From Pectobacterium colocasium (GTDB taxonomy: Bacteria > Pseudomonadota > Gammaproteobacteria > Enterobacterales > Enterobacteriaceae), in contig NZ_CP084032.1 in assembly GCF_020181655.1 (NCBI RefSeq), forward strand, positions 2,480,001 through 2,544,000: a stretch of 64,000 bases of DNA, in the 5' to 3' direction. Made by a program: the position numbers and the translations under genes. This document shows, piece by piece, positions 24,714 to 34,189 of this stretch (the stretch's first letter is position 1; each line of letters starts with the position of its first letter). The notes under the pieces were generated by a model, which ran no database searches, was not told the origin of the DNA, and saw nothing but the letters and a program-made list of their open reading frames with translations.

Positions 24714-27701
24714 ATGCTGGCGACGATTACCGATTATAAACAACGCATTACGTTGATTCAGGACAGCGGAATTCAGTTTTTGGATTTTGCCTTAAAGCCG
24801 AAATTTTCGGCTGAGCAGCCTAACCGCTATGTGCGTAAAAGTGCTAACGGCCCTCTGCTGCACCTGCTGTATGATGAACACTCGGATAAATTCCTGCTGC
24901 CTTCTGCCACCGGGATGCCGCCGGAAGTAGTGAAACCTGAGCTGAGCATTTCGCTTGAGCAATCGCTGAAGCTGCTGGAGAACATTTGGCTGCCGCTGCC
25001 CTTCTTCCGCTTTAATCCGCCGCGCACCTTCATGGGCGGGCCGGATAACTGGGCGCGAATGCAAATTCTTGCGTTGGATACGCCCGATCAGGACGGCAAT
25101 ACGCACCGTATTTGTCTGGCGTTCGATACCAAAACCTACCCAGAAGGCCACGAGTACGAGTCGCTGGCACCTAATGCCAATGACATCAAAACTGGCGGGA
25201 GTTTCGCGCTGGCTTATCACAGCGACGAACTGGGTGAATTCCTCGATGAAACCTGGGTCGACGGCTGGCTGCGCGAAGTCTTTGCTCAGCGGGTTAAAGC
25301 GCTGGAAAGCCGTGACAGCCACGATATAAAAGTGGCACTCAGAGGGTTTGAATATCAGGCACATTACCTGAATGTGCTGGATATGCTGGGCAACCAGCTC
25401 GAAATACCGGAAATTCGGATCAATACCAGCACGCTGCAGGAACCCGCCGTCAACGTTGACCTGATTTTAGACGTCGGTAACTCTCACACCTGCGGCATTC
25501 TGGTTGAGGATCATGCAGACGAAAGCAACGGCCTGAAGCAGACCTATGAACTGCAATTGCGCGATCTGAGTGAGCCACATTATCTGTATAACGAACTGTT
25601 CGAAAGCCGCGTTGAATTTTCACAGGCGAAGTTCGGTAAAGACAATTTCTCCGTGGAAAGCGGCCGTGATGACGCGTTCATCTGGCCGTCAATTACCCGC
25701 GTCGGGCGCGAAGCCAGCCATATGGCGCTGCTGCGTCAGGGAACGGAAGGATCGAGCGGTATTTCCAGCCCGCGTCGCTACCTGTGGGATGAAGAAAGCT
25801 ATGCACCAGGCTGGCGTTTCAGCCAGACGGATGCCCATTCGCAGACCGAACCGTTAGCAACAGCCATGCCGTTGACCATCATGCTGAATGATGAAGGTCA
25901 GCCGCTCTACAACCAGCCGCTGGAAGAGCGTTTACCGGTGTTTTCACCGCACTACAGCCGCAGTTCGATCATGACCTTCATGCTCTCCGAACTGCTGGCC
26001 CAGGCGCTGATGCAAATGAACAGCGCCGCACAGCGCTTGAAGATGATCCACAGCAGCGCGCCACGCCAGTTGCGAAATATCATTCTGACGTTGCCTTCCG
26101 CGATGCCGAAACCCGAGCGTGAAATTTTCCGCCGCCGGATGCATGAAGCGATCGCGCTGGTCTGGAAAGCGATGGACTGGCACCCGATGGATGAAGATTT
26201 CACCACACCAGCCGACAAGCAACTGAGTCGGGTTCCGGTGCCTGATGTACAAATCGAATGGGATGAAGCCACATGCGGACAGATGGTTTACCTGTATAAC
26301 GAAGCGCAGGTGAATTTTGGCGGCCGTGCGGAAGATTTCTTCGCCAGTATGGCACGCCCCGATAAAGAGCTCGATGAAGGCGAACCTGCGGGTAAAACGC
26401 TGCGCATTGCCTCAATCGACATCGGCGGCGGCACCACCGACCTCGCGATTACCCAATATCTGCTGGATGACGGCATCGGCAACAACGTTAAAATCATTCC
26501 TCGCCTGCTGTTCCGTGAAGGTTTTAAGGTCGCCGGCGACGATATTCTGCTGGATGTCATTCAGCTCTATATCCTCCCTGCGCTACAGGCCGCGCTGAAA
26601 ACCGCGGGAATGGCCAGCCCGGATGCGCTGATGGCGAAGTTGTTCGGCAATGAAGGCCGGATGGACGCACAGCTTACGCTACGCCAGCAGGTGACATTGC
26701 AGGTCTTCATTCCGATTGGCCGCGCGATTCTGGAAGCCTATGAGCGCTTTGATCCGCTGGATACCAGCGCTGAAATTGAATCCACTTTCGGTGAATTGTT
26801 GGAACAGGCGCCGACGGAAAAAGTGCTGGAATACATCAATACGGAAGTGCAGCGTGAACTGCCGGTTAGCGATAGCGTATTCGATATTTTGCAGGTGCCG
26901 CTCATCCTCAAACTGAGCAAACTGCATGGCGAATTCCTGTCTAACAAAATGAACATCACGCAGAACCTGCGCCTGATGTCTGAAGTGGTGTCGCTGTATT
27001 CGTGCGATGTATTACTGCTGACTGGCCGCCCTTCGCGCTTCCCAGGGATTCAGGCGCTGTTCCGCCACCTGCAACCGCTGCCGATTAACCGGATGCTGTC
27101 TCTCGATGGGTATCACACTAATGACTGGTATCCGTTTAACAAACGTGGGCGCATTGATAACCCGAAATCCACTGCGGCCGTCGGCGCAATGCTGTGCCTG
27201 CTGGCGCTCGATCTGCGCCTGCCGGGCTTTTACTTTAAGGTCGGTGATTTCCAGCCGTATTCCACCGTGCGTTACCTCGGCATGATGGACAGCAACAATG
27301 CGCTGACGCTGGATAACGTGTATTACAGCGATATCGATCTGGATGCGCCGGATTTCGTGCTTGATCCGCAACATAGCTTCCAGGTACGCGGTTCACTCTG
27401 CCTCGGTTTCCGCCAGTTGGACAACGAGCGCTGGCCCGCCTCTTCACTCTACATGCTCTCGATTGTCGATCAGGATTTAGCCCGTAAGGTCGTCGGCGAC
27501 AGTAAATTGCGCGTCCGACTAGCCGTAACGAAAAGCGACGATCAAGACAGCCCCGAGCGCTTTGAGATTGCCGATGCGGTGCTGGAAGACGGCACTCGCG
27601 TTCCACCACATCATTTACGACTCAAATTGAACACATTATCCGCTAACGGCTCAGGTGCGACCCATTATTGGATCGATAGTGGGAGTGTATTTAAAAAATG
27701 A
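24714..27701 (+). CDS. srfB: SrfB, actin/Hsp70-fold ATPase-like protein
   Basis: A 995-residue protein with the nucleotide-binding signature of the actin/Hsp70 superfamily. Phosphate-1 is LILDVGNSHTCGILVED at residues 250-266, phosphate-2 is ASIDIGGGTTDLAIT at 566-580, and an adenosine-like segment LLLTGRPSRFPGIQ lies at 767-780. A large insertion sits between the first two, and 250 residues precede the domain. No signal or membrane segments are evident. It is translationally coupled with srfC by a 4-base ATGA overlap. It is expected to bind ATP and act with SrfA and SrfC; chaperone, polymer or switch roles are open. Confidence 0.85.
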   Translation: MLATITDYKQRITLIQDSGIQFLDFALKPKFSAEQPNRYVRKSANGPLLHLLYDEHSDKFLLPSATGMPPEVVKPELSISLEQSLKLLENIWLPLPFFRFNPPRTFMGGPDNWARMQILALDTPDQDGNTHRICLAFDTKTYPEGHEYESLAPNANDIKTGGSFALAYHSDELGEFLDETWVDGWLREVFAQRVKALESRDSHDIKVALRGFEYQAHYLNVLDMLGNQLEIPEIRINTSTLQEPAVNVDLILDVGNSHTCGILVEDHADESNGLKQTYELQLRDLSEPHYLYNELFESRVEFSQAKFGKDNFSVESGRDDAFIWPSITRVGREASHMALLRQGTEGSSGISSPRRYLWDEESYAPGWRFSQTDAHSQTEPLATAMPLTIMLNDEGQPLYNQPLEERLPVFSPHYSRSSIMTFMLSELLAQALMQMNSAAQRLKMIHSSAPRQLRNIILTLPSAMPKPEREIFRRRMHEAIALVWKAMDWHPMDEDFTTPADKQLSRVPVPDVQIEWDEATCGQMVYLYNEAQVNFGGRAEDFFASMARPDKELDEGEPAGKTLRIASIDIGGGTTDLAITQYLLDDGIGNNVKIIPRLLFREGFKVAGDDILLDVIQLYILPALQAALKTAGMASPDALMAKLFGNEGRMDAQLTLRQQVTLQVFIPIGRAILEAYERFDPLDTSAEIESTFGELLEQAPTEKVLEYINTEVQRELPVSDSVFDILQVPLILKLSKLHGEFLSNKMNITQNLRLMSEVVSLYSCDVLLLTGRPSRFPGIQALFRHLQPLPINRMLSLDGYHTNDWYPFNKRGRIDNPKSTAAVGAMLCLLALDLRLPGFYFKVGDFQPYSTVRYLGMMDSNNALTLDNVYYSDIDLDAPDFVLDPQHSFQVRGSLCLGFRQLDNERWPASSLYMLSIVDQDLARKVVGDSKLRVRLAVTKSDDQDSPERFEIADAVLEDGTRVPPHHLRLKLNTLSANGSGATHYWIDSGSVFKK

Positions 27702-30160
27702 AACGATTAACGCCCAAACAGCTTTCTGCCCGGCTCCACGGGCAGCTACAGGCCGTCGCGCAAGGTGTTGAACAGGCCATTGGCTGGGTTGAGACCACAC
27801 GCCAGAATGCTCCGCGTCTGGATATCGAAGCCGATCGTCTGATCGTCAAACTGCGCCGTAATCACAATAAAGCGCAACATCTGTCCGATGTGGCGCAGAA
27901 AGAGATTGCCATCGGCTTTTTTGGCCTGTCTCAGGCGGGAAAATCCTATCTGATCGCGTCGCTGGCCGGGGGGGAAGACGGCAAGCTGGAAACCTCGTTT
28001 GAAGGGCAACAGCTGGATTTTATCGATCATATTAATCCGTCTGACCGGGCAACCGCGCTTGTCACGCGCTTTAGTCGACAGTCGGGCGTAAAGAACAAAG
28101 CCTTTCCCGTTCAGTTGCAACTCCTTAGCGAACTGGATATCGGCAAGATCATGGCCAACGCGTTTTTAAACGATCTCAATCATGAGACAACGTTTGAAGA
28201 GCTGGATGAGCGCCATATTGCCGAGCATATTAAAACGCTGCTGATGCACCGTCAGCCAGAACCCGTTGAAGGGATGAGCCGCGATGAAGTGGTCGAACTG
28301 TGGGACTATCTCGCACGGCACGATGTTAAACGGCAAAAACAACTGGAAGCGCACTTCTGGCCGGTGGCGATTGAGTTAGCGCCCTATCTCACCGTTGACG
28401 ATCGTGCCCAGCTCTTCTCTGTGCTGTGGGGCGAATTGAATTCGTTGACCGCCGCATATCGTCATTTCAGCCACACGCTGCAACACCTGTCTGGCACACG
28501 TAAGCTGTTAGTGCCGCTGCGGACACTGGTGGATGATGAGTTAAATCCGGCTGACGGCCTGATCGACGGTTCGGCGCTGGAACGGTTACACAGTACCGAC
28601 GACCCCAGTGTGCTGGTGCGGCCGATCCAAAACGGCCGCGCTGGGAAAACGACGGAGCTTTCGCTGGCAGAGTTAACGATGCTGACAGCCGAGCTGCTTA
28701 TTCCGTTACATTCACCGCCAAAAGAAGCGCTGTTTGAGCAGGTTGATGTGCTGGATTTCCCCGGCTTCGGTGAGATCCGCGAAACGCGGGACGAGCCACC
28801 AGCAAGACGCCAAAGCACAGCGCATCCACTGGCGCACACGCTATTGCGGGCAAAACGCGCCTATCTGCTGGAGCGCTATACCGACAATCAGGAAATGAAC
28901 GTCCTGATGGTATGCAGCGCCGCTGGCAATCGTGGTGATATTAAAGTGGTCGGCAAGGCGCTGGATCACTGGGTTAAACAGACTCAGGGCGAAAATGCAC
29001 AGGTACGCAGCCACCGTAAACCGGGGTTGATTTGGGCGGTGACCCGTCACGATCGCCGTATTACGCACGGACAAAACTACGATGCCGCGGTACAGCGTTA
29101 TGTGGGTAATCCGGGCGATGCCTGGGGTACTATGCTGGCGATGGACAAACGCGGCGTCGCGCGGATGGCCACGTGGCTGGGGGCTGAAGTTCACCGGGAT
29201 GTCAAACTGGGGCGTATCAGCGAACAACTTAACGAACTGCAACGTGAACTCAGCGATAACCTGCTGGGCAACTGGTATCTGCCCGTTGATGTTGACGATC
29301 CAGCGGAAAAACAGCGCATCGCAGAGACCTTGCTCAAGTCGCTCCAGACCCGTACCGGCGTACATGGCGAACTGCTGGAGCGGCTGCTGCCTTCGCGTGA
29401 TGAACTGCGTCGACTCTATTTGCAACAGCAAGGGGCGAACTATGGCGGTTTCCACGCTGATGCCGAAGATCTCTCTACCCCGCTAGCCAATAGCGATCCG
29501 TTTGGCGTCGGGATCGAAATCGATCTGTTTGCCGATGAACCGATCGCGCTCGACCAGCCTGCAATGCCGGTTTTGACCGTCGATCATGGTTATGAGGCCG
29601 ACTACGCGCACGGCGTTTATCGTTTCTGGATTAACCATTTACGCAGCCTGCCAGAGAATGCACCGCTTCTCGAACTGCTGAATGTGCCGAAAGCGACGAT
29701 CGAAATGCTGGTCGAGGAATTGATTACCGGCAGCATCCGTTTGCGGATCGAAGAAGCGCTGGTCGATATGCTGGTTGATGGTGAGCAGTTGGGCATCAAC
29801 CGCGAGAATAAAGCCGACCGTCAGGTGTCACGCGTACTAACCATTCTCGGCGACTTTGTCGCCTGGCTCGGTTTCCAGCAGCTTGATGAATCCCTGCGTC
29901 CTGCCAGCCGCATCAATCGCGGTCATAAAATTTTCGCCAAACCCGAGAAACAGGCGGTCAGTTTTGGTGCGTCACAGCGCTTAACCAAACTGTCGCTAAC
30001 ACCGACCAACAATACGGCGTTTTATATTTATGACTGGCTGGTTGGCCTGAATGAAATGATTATTCAGAATGCGGGCTACTCCGCTGCACGAGAAGTCAGT
30101 GATGAGCAGCGTGAACAGCTGGGCACGATTCTGACGTTGATTAAACCGGCTGATAAATAA
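27698..30160 (+). CDS. srfC: SrfC, dynamin-like P-loop GTPase candidate
   Basis: An 820-residue protein with a P-loop NTPase core. Walker A is FGLSQAGKS at about 75-83, the DxxG-like motif is LDFPGFGE at 352-359, and a G4-like TRHD is at 449-452. The long inserts before G3, and helical sequence after about residue 480 (SEQLNELQRELSDNLLGN), recall large dynamin-related or Era-like GTPases, but I cannot place it in a named subfamily. It ends the operon, followed by a strong terminator. Nucleotide specificity (GTP over ATP) is inferred only from the G4-like motif. Confidence 0.83.
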   Translation: MKRLTPKQLSARLHGQLQAVAQGVEQAIGWVETTRQNAPRLDIEADRLIVKLRRNHNKAQHLSDVAQKEIAIGFFGLSQAGKSYLIASLAGGEDGKLETSFEGQQLDFIDHINPSDRATALVTRFSRQSGVKNKAFPVQLQLLSELDIGKIMANAFLNDLNHETTFEELDERHIAEHIKTLLMHRQPEPVEGMSRDEVVELWDYLARHDVKRQKQLEAHFWPVAIELAPYLTVDDRAQLFSVLWGELNSLTAAYRHFSHTLQHLSGTRKLLVPLRTLVDDELNPADGLIDGSALERLHSTDDPSVLVRPIQNGRAGKTTELSLAELTMLTAELLIPLHSPPKEALFEQVDVLDFPGFGEIRETRDEPPARRQSTAHPLAHTLLRAKRAYLLERYTDNQEMNVLMVCSAAGNRGDIKVVGKALDHWVKQTQGENAQVRSHRKPGLIWAVTRHDRRITHGQNYDAAVQRYVGNPGDAWGTMLAMDKRGVARMATWLGAEVHRDVKLGRISEQLNELQRELSDNLLGNWYLPVDVDDPAEKQRIAETLLKSLQTRTGVHGELLERLLPSRDELRRLYLQQQGANYGGFHADAEDLSTPLANSDPFGVGIEIDLFADEPIALDQPAMPVLTVDHGYEADYAHGVYRFWINHLRSLPENAPLLELLNVPKATIEMLVEELITGSIRLRIEEALVDMLVDGEQLGINRENKADRQVSRVLTILGDFVAWLGFQQLDESLRPASRINRGHKIFAKPEKQAVSFGASQRLTKLSLTPTNNTAFYIYDWLVGLNEMIIQNAGYSAAREVSDEQREQLGTILTLIKPADK

Positions 30161-30185
30161 CATTCAGTCCACCGCTGTCGATCCA

Positions 30186-30236
30186 GGAAACATGGCGTGA
30201 CGTTGTCACTAACTTTTGCGCCATGTTTCCTTTTTT
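30186..30236 (+). terminator. Terminator of srfABC
   Basis: AGGAAACATGGCG and its exact reverse complement (13-base arms, 20-base loop) are followed by a T run. It lies 25 bases after the srfC stop codon. Confidence 0.9.
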
Positions 30237-30291
30237 CTGCCATACCGTTCCTCTCAATATGCCTCCCCCTAGCCATTCTGAAAAATCTTAT

Positions 30292-30319
30292 TTGACGAAC
30301 GGCGGATTCAATCTATACC
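30292..30319 (+). promoter_or_regulatory. Putative sigma-70-type promoter of the NTF2/SDR operon
   Basis: TTGACG at 30292-30297 and TATACC at 30314-30319 with a 16-base spacer lie about 95 bases before the start codon at 30414. In relatives this operon is controlled by an ECF sigma factor, so the match may be fortuitous. Confidence 0.35.
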
Positions 30320-30413
30320 TAACTTGATATCTTTCAATCAATAAGCATGGATGTCCCTCTGGTTGTTCGCCGTTTTCCCGGCGTGAAAATTGGCAACCTT
30401 AACAGGAGCGATC

Positions 30414-30893
30414 ATGATGATAGAGAAAACCGGTGAGGAAGATGGCATCTCGGTAGAAAATGGCGAATTCGCCCCTATTTTGCTGAAAGTAAAAGCGTTT
30501 TATCGGGAACTGACAGCCGAAGGATTAGCTGAACTGGGTGATATTTATCATCAGGATATTCACTTTATCGACCCCGTTTCAAACCATCATGGGTTGAGTG
30601 ATTTACATCGCTACTTTTCTCATGCGCTGAAATATCTGAAGTATTGCCAGTTAGATATTGCCGATATCCATACCTTCCGCGGTGGTGCAACGATGTTCTG
30701 GACCATGCACTATGCGCATCCATCGTTAAAGCACAACGCGCCGCTGACGTTGGCAGGCTGTAGCCACCTGCTCTTCGCCGACAACAAAGTTATCTATCAC
30801 CGTGATTATTACGATATGGGGGAAATGCTTTATCAGCATATTCCCGTGCTTAGCTCGCTAATCGACTATCTGAAAACAAGAATTCGGTCATGA
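30414..30893 (+). CDS. SnoaL/NTF2-like protein, intact first gene of a decayed operon
   Basis: A 159-residue NTF2-like protein, starting at the ATG at 30414 with AGGAG 5 bases ahead. Family signs are VKAFYRELTAEGLAELGDIY and HQDIHFIDPVSNHHG. In many gammaproteobacteria this protein heads an operon with an SDR enzyme, an FAD oxidoreductase, DUF1365 and a Cfa-like methyltransferase, tied to photo-oxidative or membrane-lipid responses. Here it overlaps the SDR start by 4 bases, but everything downstream is broken. The protein looks complete; whether it still has a function without its partners is doubtful. Confidence 0.75.
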   Translation: MMIEKTGEEDGISVENGEFAPILLKVKAFYRELTAEGLAELGDIYHQDIHFIDPVSNHHGLSDLHRYFSHALKYLKYCQLDIADIHTFRGGATMFWTMHYAHPSLKHNAPLTLAGCSHLLFADNKVIYHRDYYDMGEMLYQHIPVLSSLIDYLKTRIRS

Positions 30894-31333
30894 AGCACGT
30901 GCTGATTACCGGAGCCAGTTCGGGAATAGGTCAGCAGTTGGCCTTGGATTATGCCAGAAACGGTTGGGACGTCCTTGCCTGCGGGCGCGATGAACAACGG
31001 CTTCACGCTCTGGCTGCCGCCTTCCCGACCATTCGCACAGCAACGTTTGATATAACGAACCTGGAGGATACGCAGCAGGCATTGGACGGCGTCACCGCCG
31101 ATCTGGTGATTCTCAGCGCAGGAACCTGTGAGTATCTGGATAACGGCGTCGTTGAGGCGGACAAAGTCAGGCGGGTGCTGACAACCAACGTGATGGGGCC
31201 GGTGAATTGCCTGTCAGTGCTATTGCCACAGCTTGCCAACGGTAGCCATCTGGCGTTGATCGGTTCAACCGCCAGCCTTGTTCCTCTGCCACGGGCGGAA
31301 GCCTACGGAGCCTCAAAGGCAGCGCTGGCCTAG
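30890..31333 (+). pseudogene. Truncated short-chain dehydrogenase
   Basis: An SDR with the normal beginning (LITGASSGIGQQLALDYARN) and catalytic Ser and YxxxK (LIGSTASLV; EAYGASKAALA), but it stops at 147 residues instead of about 240. The stop codon is made by the join to the following FAD gene fragment. The substrate-binding C-terminus is absent. The 4-base overlap with the NTF2-like gene shows the original operon arrangement. Confidence 0.8.
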
Positions 31334-32235
31334 ATACGGGATTTATTGTCTATAACGAGCGAACCTACCCTCATTTCATTGCGTTACTGGATGAGTTGGG
31401 GTTAACCGGTCACCCCACAGAAATGAGCTTCTCGGTAAGTAATCCGGTTTCCGGCCTGGAGTATAACGGGCATACGCTAAACACGCTGTTCGCTCAACGC
31501 CGCAATCTGTTTCGCCCTGCGTTCTATCGCTTCGTTGCGGAGATTGTGCGCTTCAATCGCGTGTGCAAGCGATATCTTGCCAACGGCGATTATCAGGGGC
31601 TGACGCTAAGCCACTTATTACAGCAGGAAAAATTCTCCCCCCTTCTTTGCCCTAATGCCGATCGTTTAAGAATCGAGATACCGGGGGCTACCACGGTGCG
31701 AGGTATCCCTACGGGAACCTCATCACCGTGTTTCCCCCTAAATCCATGCTTAAGTGAACAGCATTACCTTCTTTGCCCAGCATTATCTGTTACCGATGGG
31801 CGCGGCGATCTAGTCGTCATCGCTTGACGATATGCGGCATTTTCCCCTGTCGCTTTTCCTGACTTTCTTTAATCATCATGGGCTACTGGATTTGGTCAAT
31901 CGTCCGCAGTGGATGGTGATTCCTGACGGTTCACGGGAGTATGTGCGGTGCATTGTAGAACGTCTACGCGATCGGGCGACCTTTCATCTCCAGACGCCAG
32001 TCAGTCAGGTCACCCGTGATGACTCAGGAGTAACCCTGCATGCCTCCGGGCAGACACATCGGTTCGATCAGGTGATCTTTGCCTGCCATTCCGATCAGGC
32101 GCTGGCGCTGCTGGCAACGAGTACGCCCGATGAGCGGCGGTATACCCTATCAACCGAACCACGTGATTCTGCATACCGACACCCGCCTTTTACCTCATAA
32201 TCAACGGGCATGGGCGAGCTGGAATTACCGTCTGC
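31327..32235 (+). pseudogene. Wrecked FAD-dependent oxidoreductase (amine-oxidase-like)
   Basis: From 31327 the frame reads GLDTGFIVYNERTYPHF, the family's segment near residue 50, so the FAD-binding start was deleted. The gene is further broken by a 114-base insertion with a 12-base duplication (31641-31778), a TAG at 31811 where the family has Trp (GAAI-stop-SSSLDDM), and a frameshift with small deletion near 32140, after which PYQPNHVILHTDTRLLP continues in another frame. The end is fused to a cyclopropane synthase fragment near 32235. In relatives it precedes DUF1365 and cfa. Confidence 0.82.
31653..31766. mobile_element. Miniature inverted-repeat element, IS4-like ends, 12-bp target duplication
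   Basis: The 114-base insert starts TAATGCCGATCGTTTAAG and ends CTTAAGTGAACAGCATTA; these ends are inverted, with 14 of 18 positions matching. The 12-mer CCTTCTTTGCCC occurs on both sides (31641-31652 and 31767-31778). Removing the insert and one copy restores the reading through KFSPFFAQHYLLPMGAAI, apart from one extra C in the left C run. Inside is a large hairpin (CACGGTG...CACCGTG, 31692-31730, within GGGGG...CCCCC). The ends resemble those of IS4 as I remember them, and 11-13-base duplications fit that family. It carries no transposase. Confidence 0.75.
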
Positions 32236-32686
32236 CTGTCGACCCCGTTCTCCAGCTTCTGGCACAGAATCAGACGTTAATTGATAGACTTGACGCGCGT
32301 TTTAGCTGGCTGACGGGGCCATTTCATCGCGTTATCCACTGGTGTCGTCGTAATCGTCCACAGCAGGCTCGAAAAAACATCGCCGCGCATTACGACCTGG
32401 GTAACCATTTTTACCGCAGCTTTCTCGATCGCGACATGCTCTATTCCAGCGCCTGGTATCAACACCCTGAGATGACGCAGGAAGACGCTCAGCGAGCCAA
32501 ATTATGGATTACGCCCGCACCCTCAGCGAATGGCGGCAGCGTTTTTATCAACAGTGGCATAGTTTGAGTGCGCAAGGCTTTGACGACGCTTTCCAACGCC
32601 TGTGGGTATTTTACCTTTGCTACTGTGAAGCAGGCTTTCGTGCACGCACCATAAGCACGGTACAGCTCACCGCGGAAAGGCCATGA
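32236..32686 (+). pseudogene. Two fragments of a cyclopropane-fatty-acyl-phospholipid synthase (Cfa-like)
   Basis: The first fragment holds KNIAAHYDLGNHFYRSFLD and DMLYSSAWYQHPEMT, the part of Cfa-type SAM methyltransferases just before the cofactor motif. At about 32504 the sequence jumps in another frame to DYARTLSEWRQRFYQQW and LWVFYLCYCEAGF, the C-terminal part, ending at 32686. The SAM-binding core is missing. The DUF1365 gene that normally lies between the FAD gene and cfa is also gone. The locus is dead. Confidence 0.8.
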
Positions 32687-32703
32687 GCAGCGGATAGAAG
32701 AAG

Positions 32704-32739
32704 CGTGCGATGCCATATCTTTCACGATACGGCATCGCA
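32704..32739 (-). terminator. Hairpin after the binding-protein gene
   Basis: GTGCGATGCC and GGCATCGCAC flank a short loop, 16 bases past the stop of the minus-strand binding-protein gene. The T run is weak. Confidence 0.5.
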
Positions 32740-32754
32740 CATTAACAGCGGTGG

Positions 32755-34074
32755 TTAGCGGATTGCGCGTTTTAGTATACGGTTAGCGCTGCTCAGGAAA
32801 TCATCGGCAACCTTATTCACCTCTCCATTGCCGTAATCCAGTTTTTGCAAACTGCTCGTCCACAGTTGAACCAACTCCTGATTTTCCATAAACGGCGAAA
32901 CGGGTACCTTAGAGGCCGGTTGCTCTGCTGCCGCACGATAAGCATTCGCTAACAGATTACCAGCGTTAATCACCCCGATGTCTTCCAGCAGTTTTTGCGC
33001 TTTCGGATTAGCGGGCATGCCGTTTTGCAATCCTAATGCCTTTACGCCCTCAGGGTTGCTCAGCATGAAACTCATCAACATCGCCGCTTCTTTAGGATGC
33101 TTACTGTTCTTGCTGATCGCAAACAGCGAAGACGGTTTGGTGGTCAGCCCCGAATCTTTGGCATCTGGCATCGTGATAAATGGCCCCGTTTCCAGCACCG
33201 TCTCTTTCGGCATATTGCTGGAATAGGTGTAAATAGCCGAATCCCACAGGTACATCCCGGCTAATTCACCGTTAATCCACGGACGAATCTCATAGACGTT
33301 AGTGCGCCCGAACGACGAGAAATAGCGCTGATCGGGTATCACATGGGAATCAACCAGCTTTTTATAAAAACCGAAGAGTTCCCGTACCTGATCGCGACTG
33401 TAGGCAATGCTCTGCTTCTTCTCATCGATAAGGTCAATACCGTATTTCTGTGCCATGTAGCTACGGCCAAGCGTGAGGATATCCAACACATCACTTGACC
33501 CCTGGGCAACGCCAAGCGGGTAATAATTATCGCCCAGTTTTTGTTTAAATACCGGACCGGCGGCAAACAGCTCATCCCAGGTTTTTGGATAGGCGACGCC
33601 TGCCTTGTCCCAGGTTGTTTTGTTGTAAATCATGCTGCGGGATGTCATCGAAATCGGCAGACCTTGCAACTTCCCTTTAACGTCAGAGGTTTGCAGGTAG
33701 TTAGGCGGGAAATCCCCCAACGCCAGAATCTCTTTTTGCTTATTCAAATCATAAAAGCCGTCGCCGTTGCGAGAAAACTGCGGCAGCCAGTTCCAGTCAA
33801 TACGAATAACATCTGGTTCCTGCCCGCCAGCCATCTGGGTTGACAGGCGGGAAAGGTAGCCGTCCCAACCAGCATATTCCGCTTTGACGGTAATGGTCGG
33901 GTTGGCTTTTTGAAATGCGTTAATCGCAGCCAGAGTGGCCTCATGCCGCTGATTTCCCCCCCACCACGAGATGCGGATCTCGGCAGCATCAGCAGAATGA
34001 GAAAATGCGGCTCCCACGGGAAGCGCAGCACAGAGTAGGAGCAGGTGAGATAATGTGTTCCGTGTTTTCGCCAT
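32755..34074 (-). CDS. Sugar ABC-transporter binding protein (TogB-like)
   Basis: A periplasmic solute-binding protein of 439 residues. The signal peptide runs to SHSADA and the mature part begins EIRISWWGG, usual for carbohydrate-binding proteins. QMAGGQEPDVIRIDWNW and TWDELFAAGPVF are family blocks. It resembles the oligogalacturonide-binding protein TogB of soft-rot bacteria, although the ligand is inferred. I start at 34074 (ATG with AAGGG ahead); the open frame begins at 34110. It follows an oxidoreductase gene by about 115 bases. No permease or ATPase genes are next to it. Confidence 0.72.
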   Translation of the reverse strand: MAKTRNTLSHLLLLCAALPVGAAFSHSADAAEIRISWWGGNQRHEATLAAINAFQKANPTITVKAEYAGWDGYLSRLSTQMAGGQEPDVIRIDWNWLPQFSRNGDGFYDLNKQKEILALGDFPPNYLQTSDVKGKLQGLPISMTSRSMIYNKTTWDKAGVAYPKTWDELFAAGPVFKQKLGDNYYPLGVAQGSSDVLDILTLGRSYMAQKYGIDLIDEKKQSIAYSRDQVRELFGFYKKLVDSHVIPDQRYFSSFGRTNVYEIRPWINGELAGMYLWDSAIYTYSSNMPKETVLETGPFITMPDAKDSGLTTKPSSLFAISKNSKHPKEAAMLMSFMLSNPEGVKALGLQNGMPANPKAQKLLEDIGVINAGNLLANAYRAAAEQPASKVPVSPFMENQELVQLWTSSLQKLDYGNGEVNKVADDFLSSANRILKRAIR

Positions 34075-34189
34075 AATAAAACCCTTATAATAGTATTCGG
34101 AGGTTTCCACAGTCTGTCGGTATGCAGACAGACCGGTACTACGGATGCGGAAGCATTTACTGCCTGAAATATCCGGGCAGAGACTCTGA

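Noticed and set aside
28841..29455. A 204-codon minus-strand frame inside srfC.
   Set aside because: srfC has clear GTPase motifs in its frame; the antisense frame has no known domain or ribosome site.
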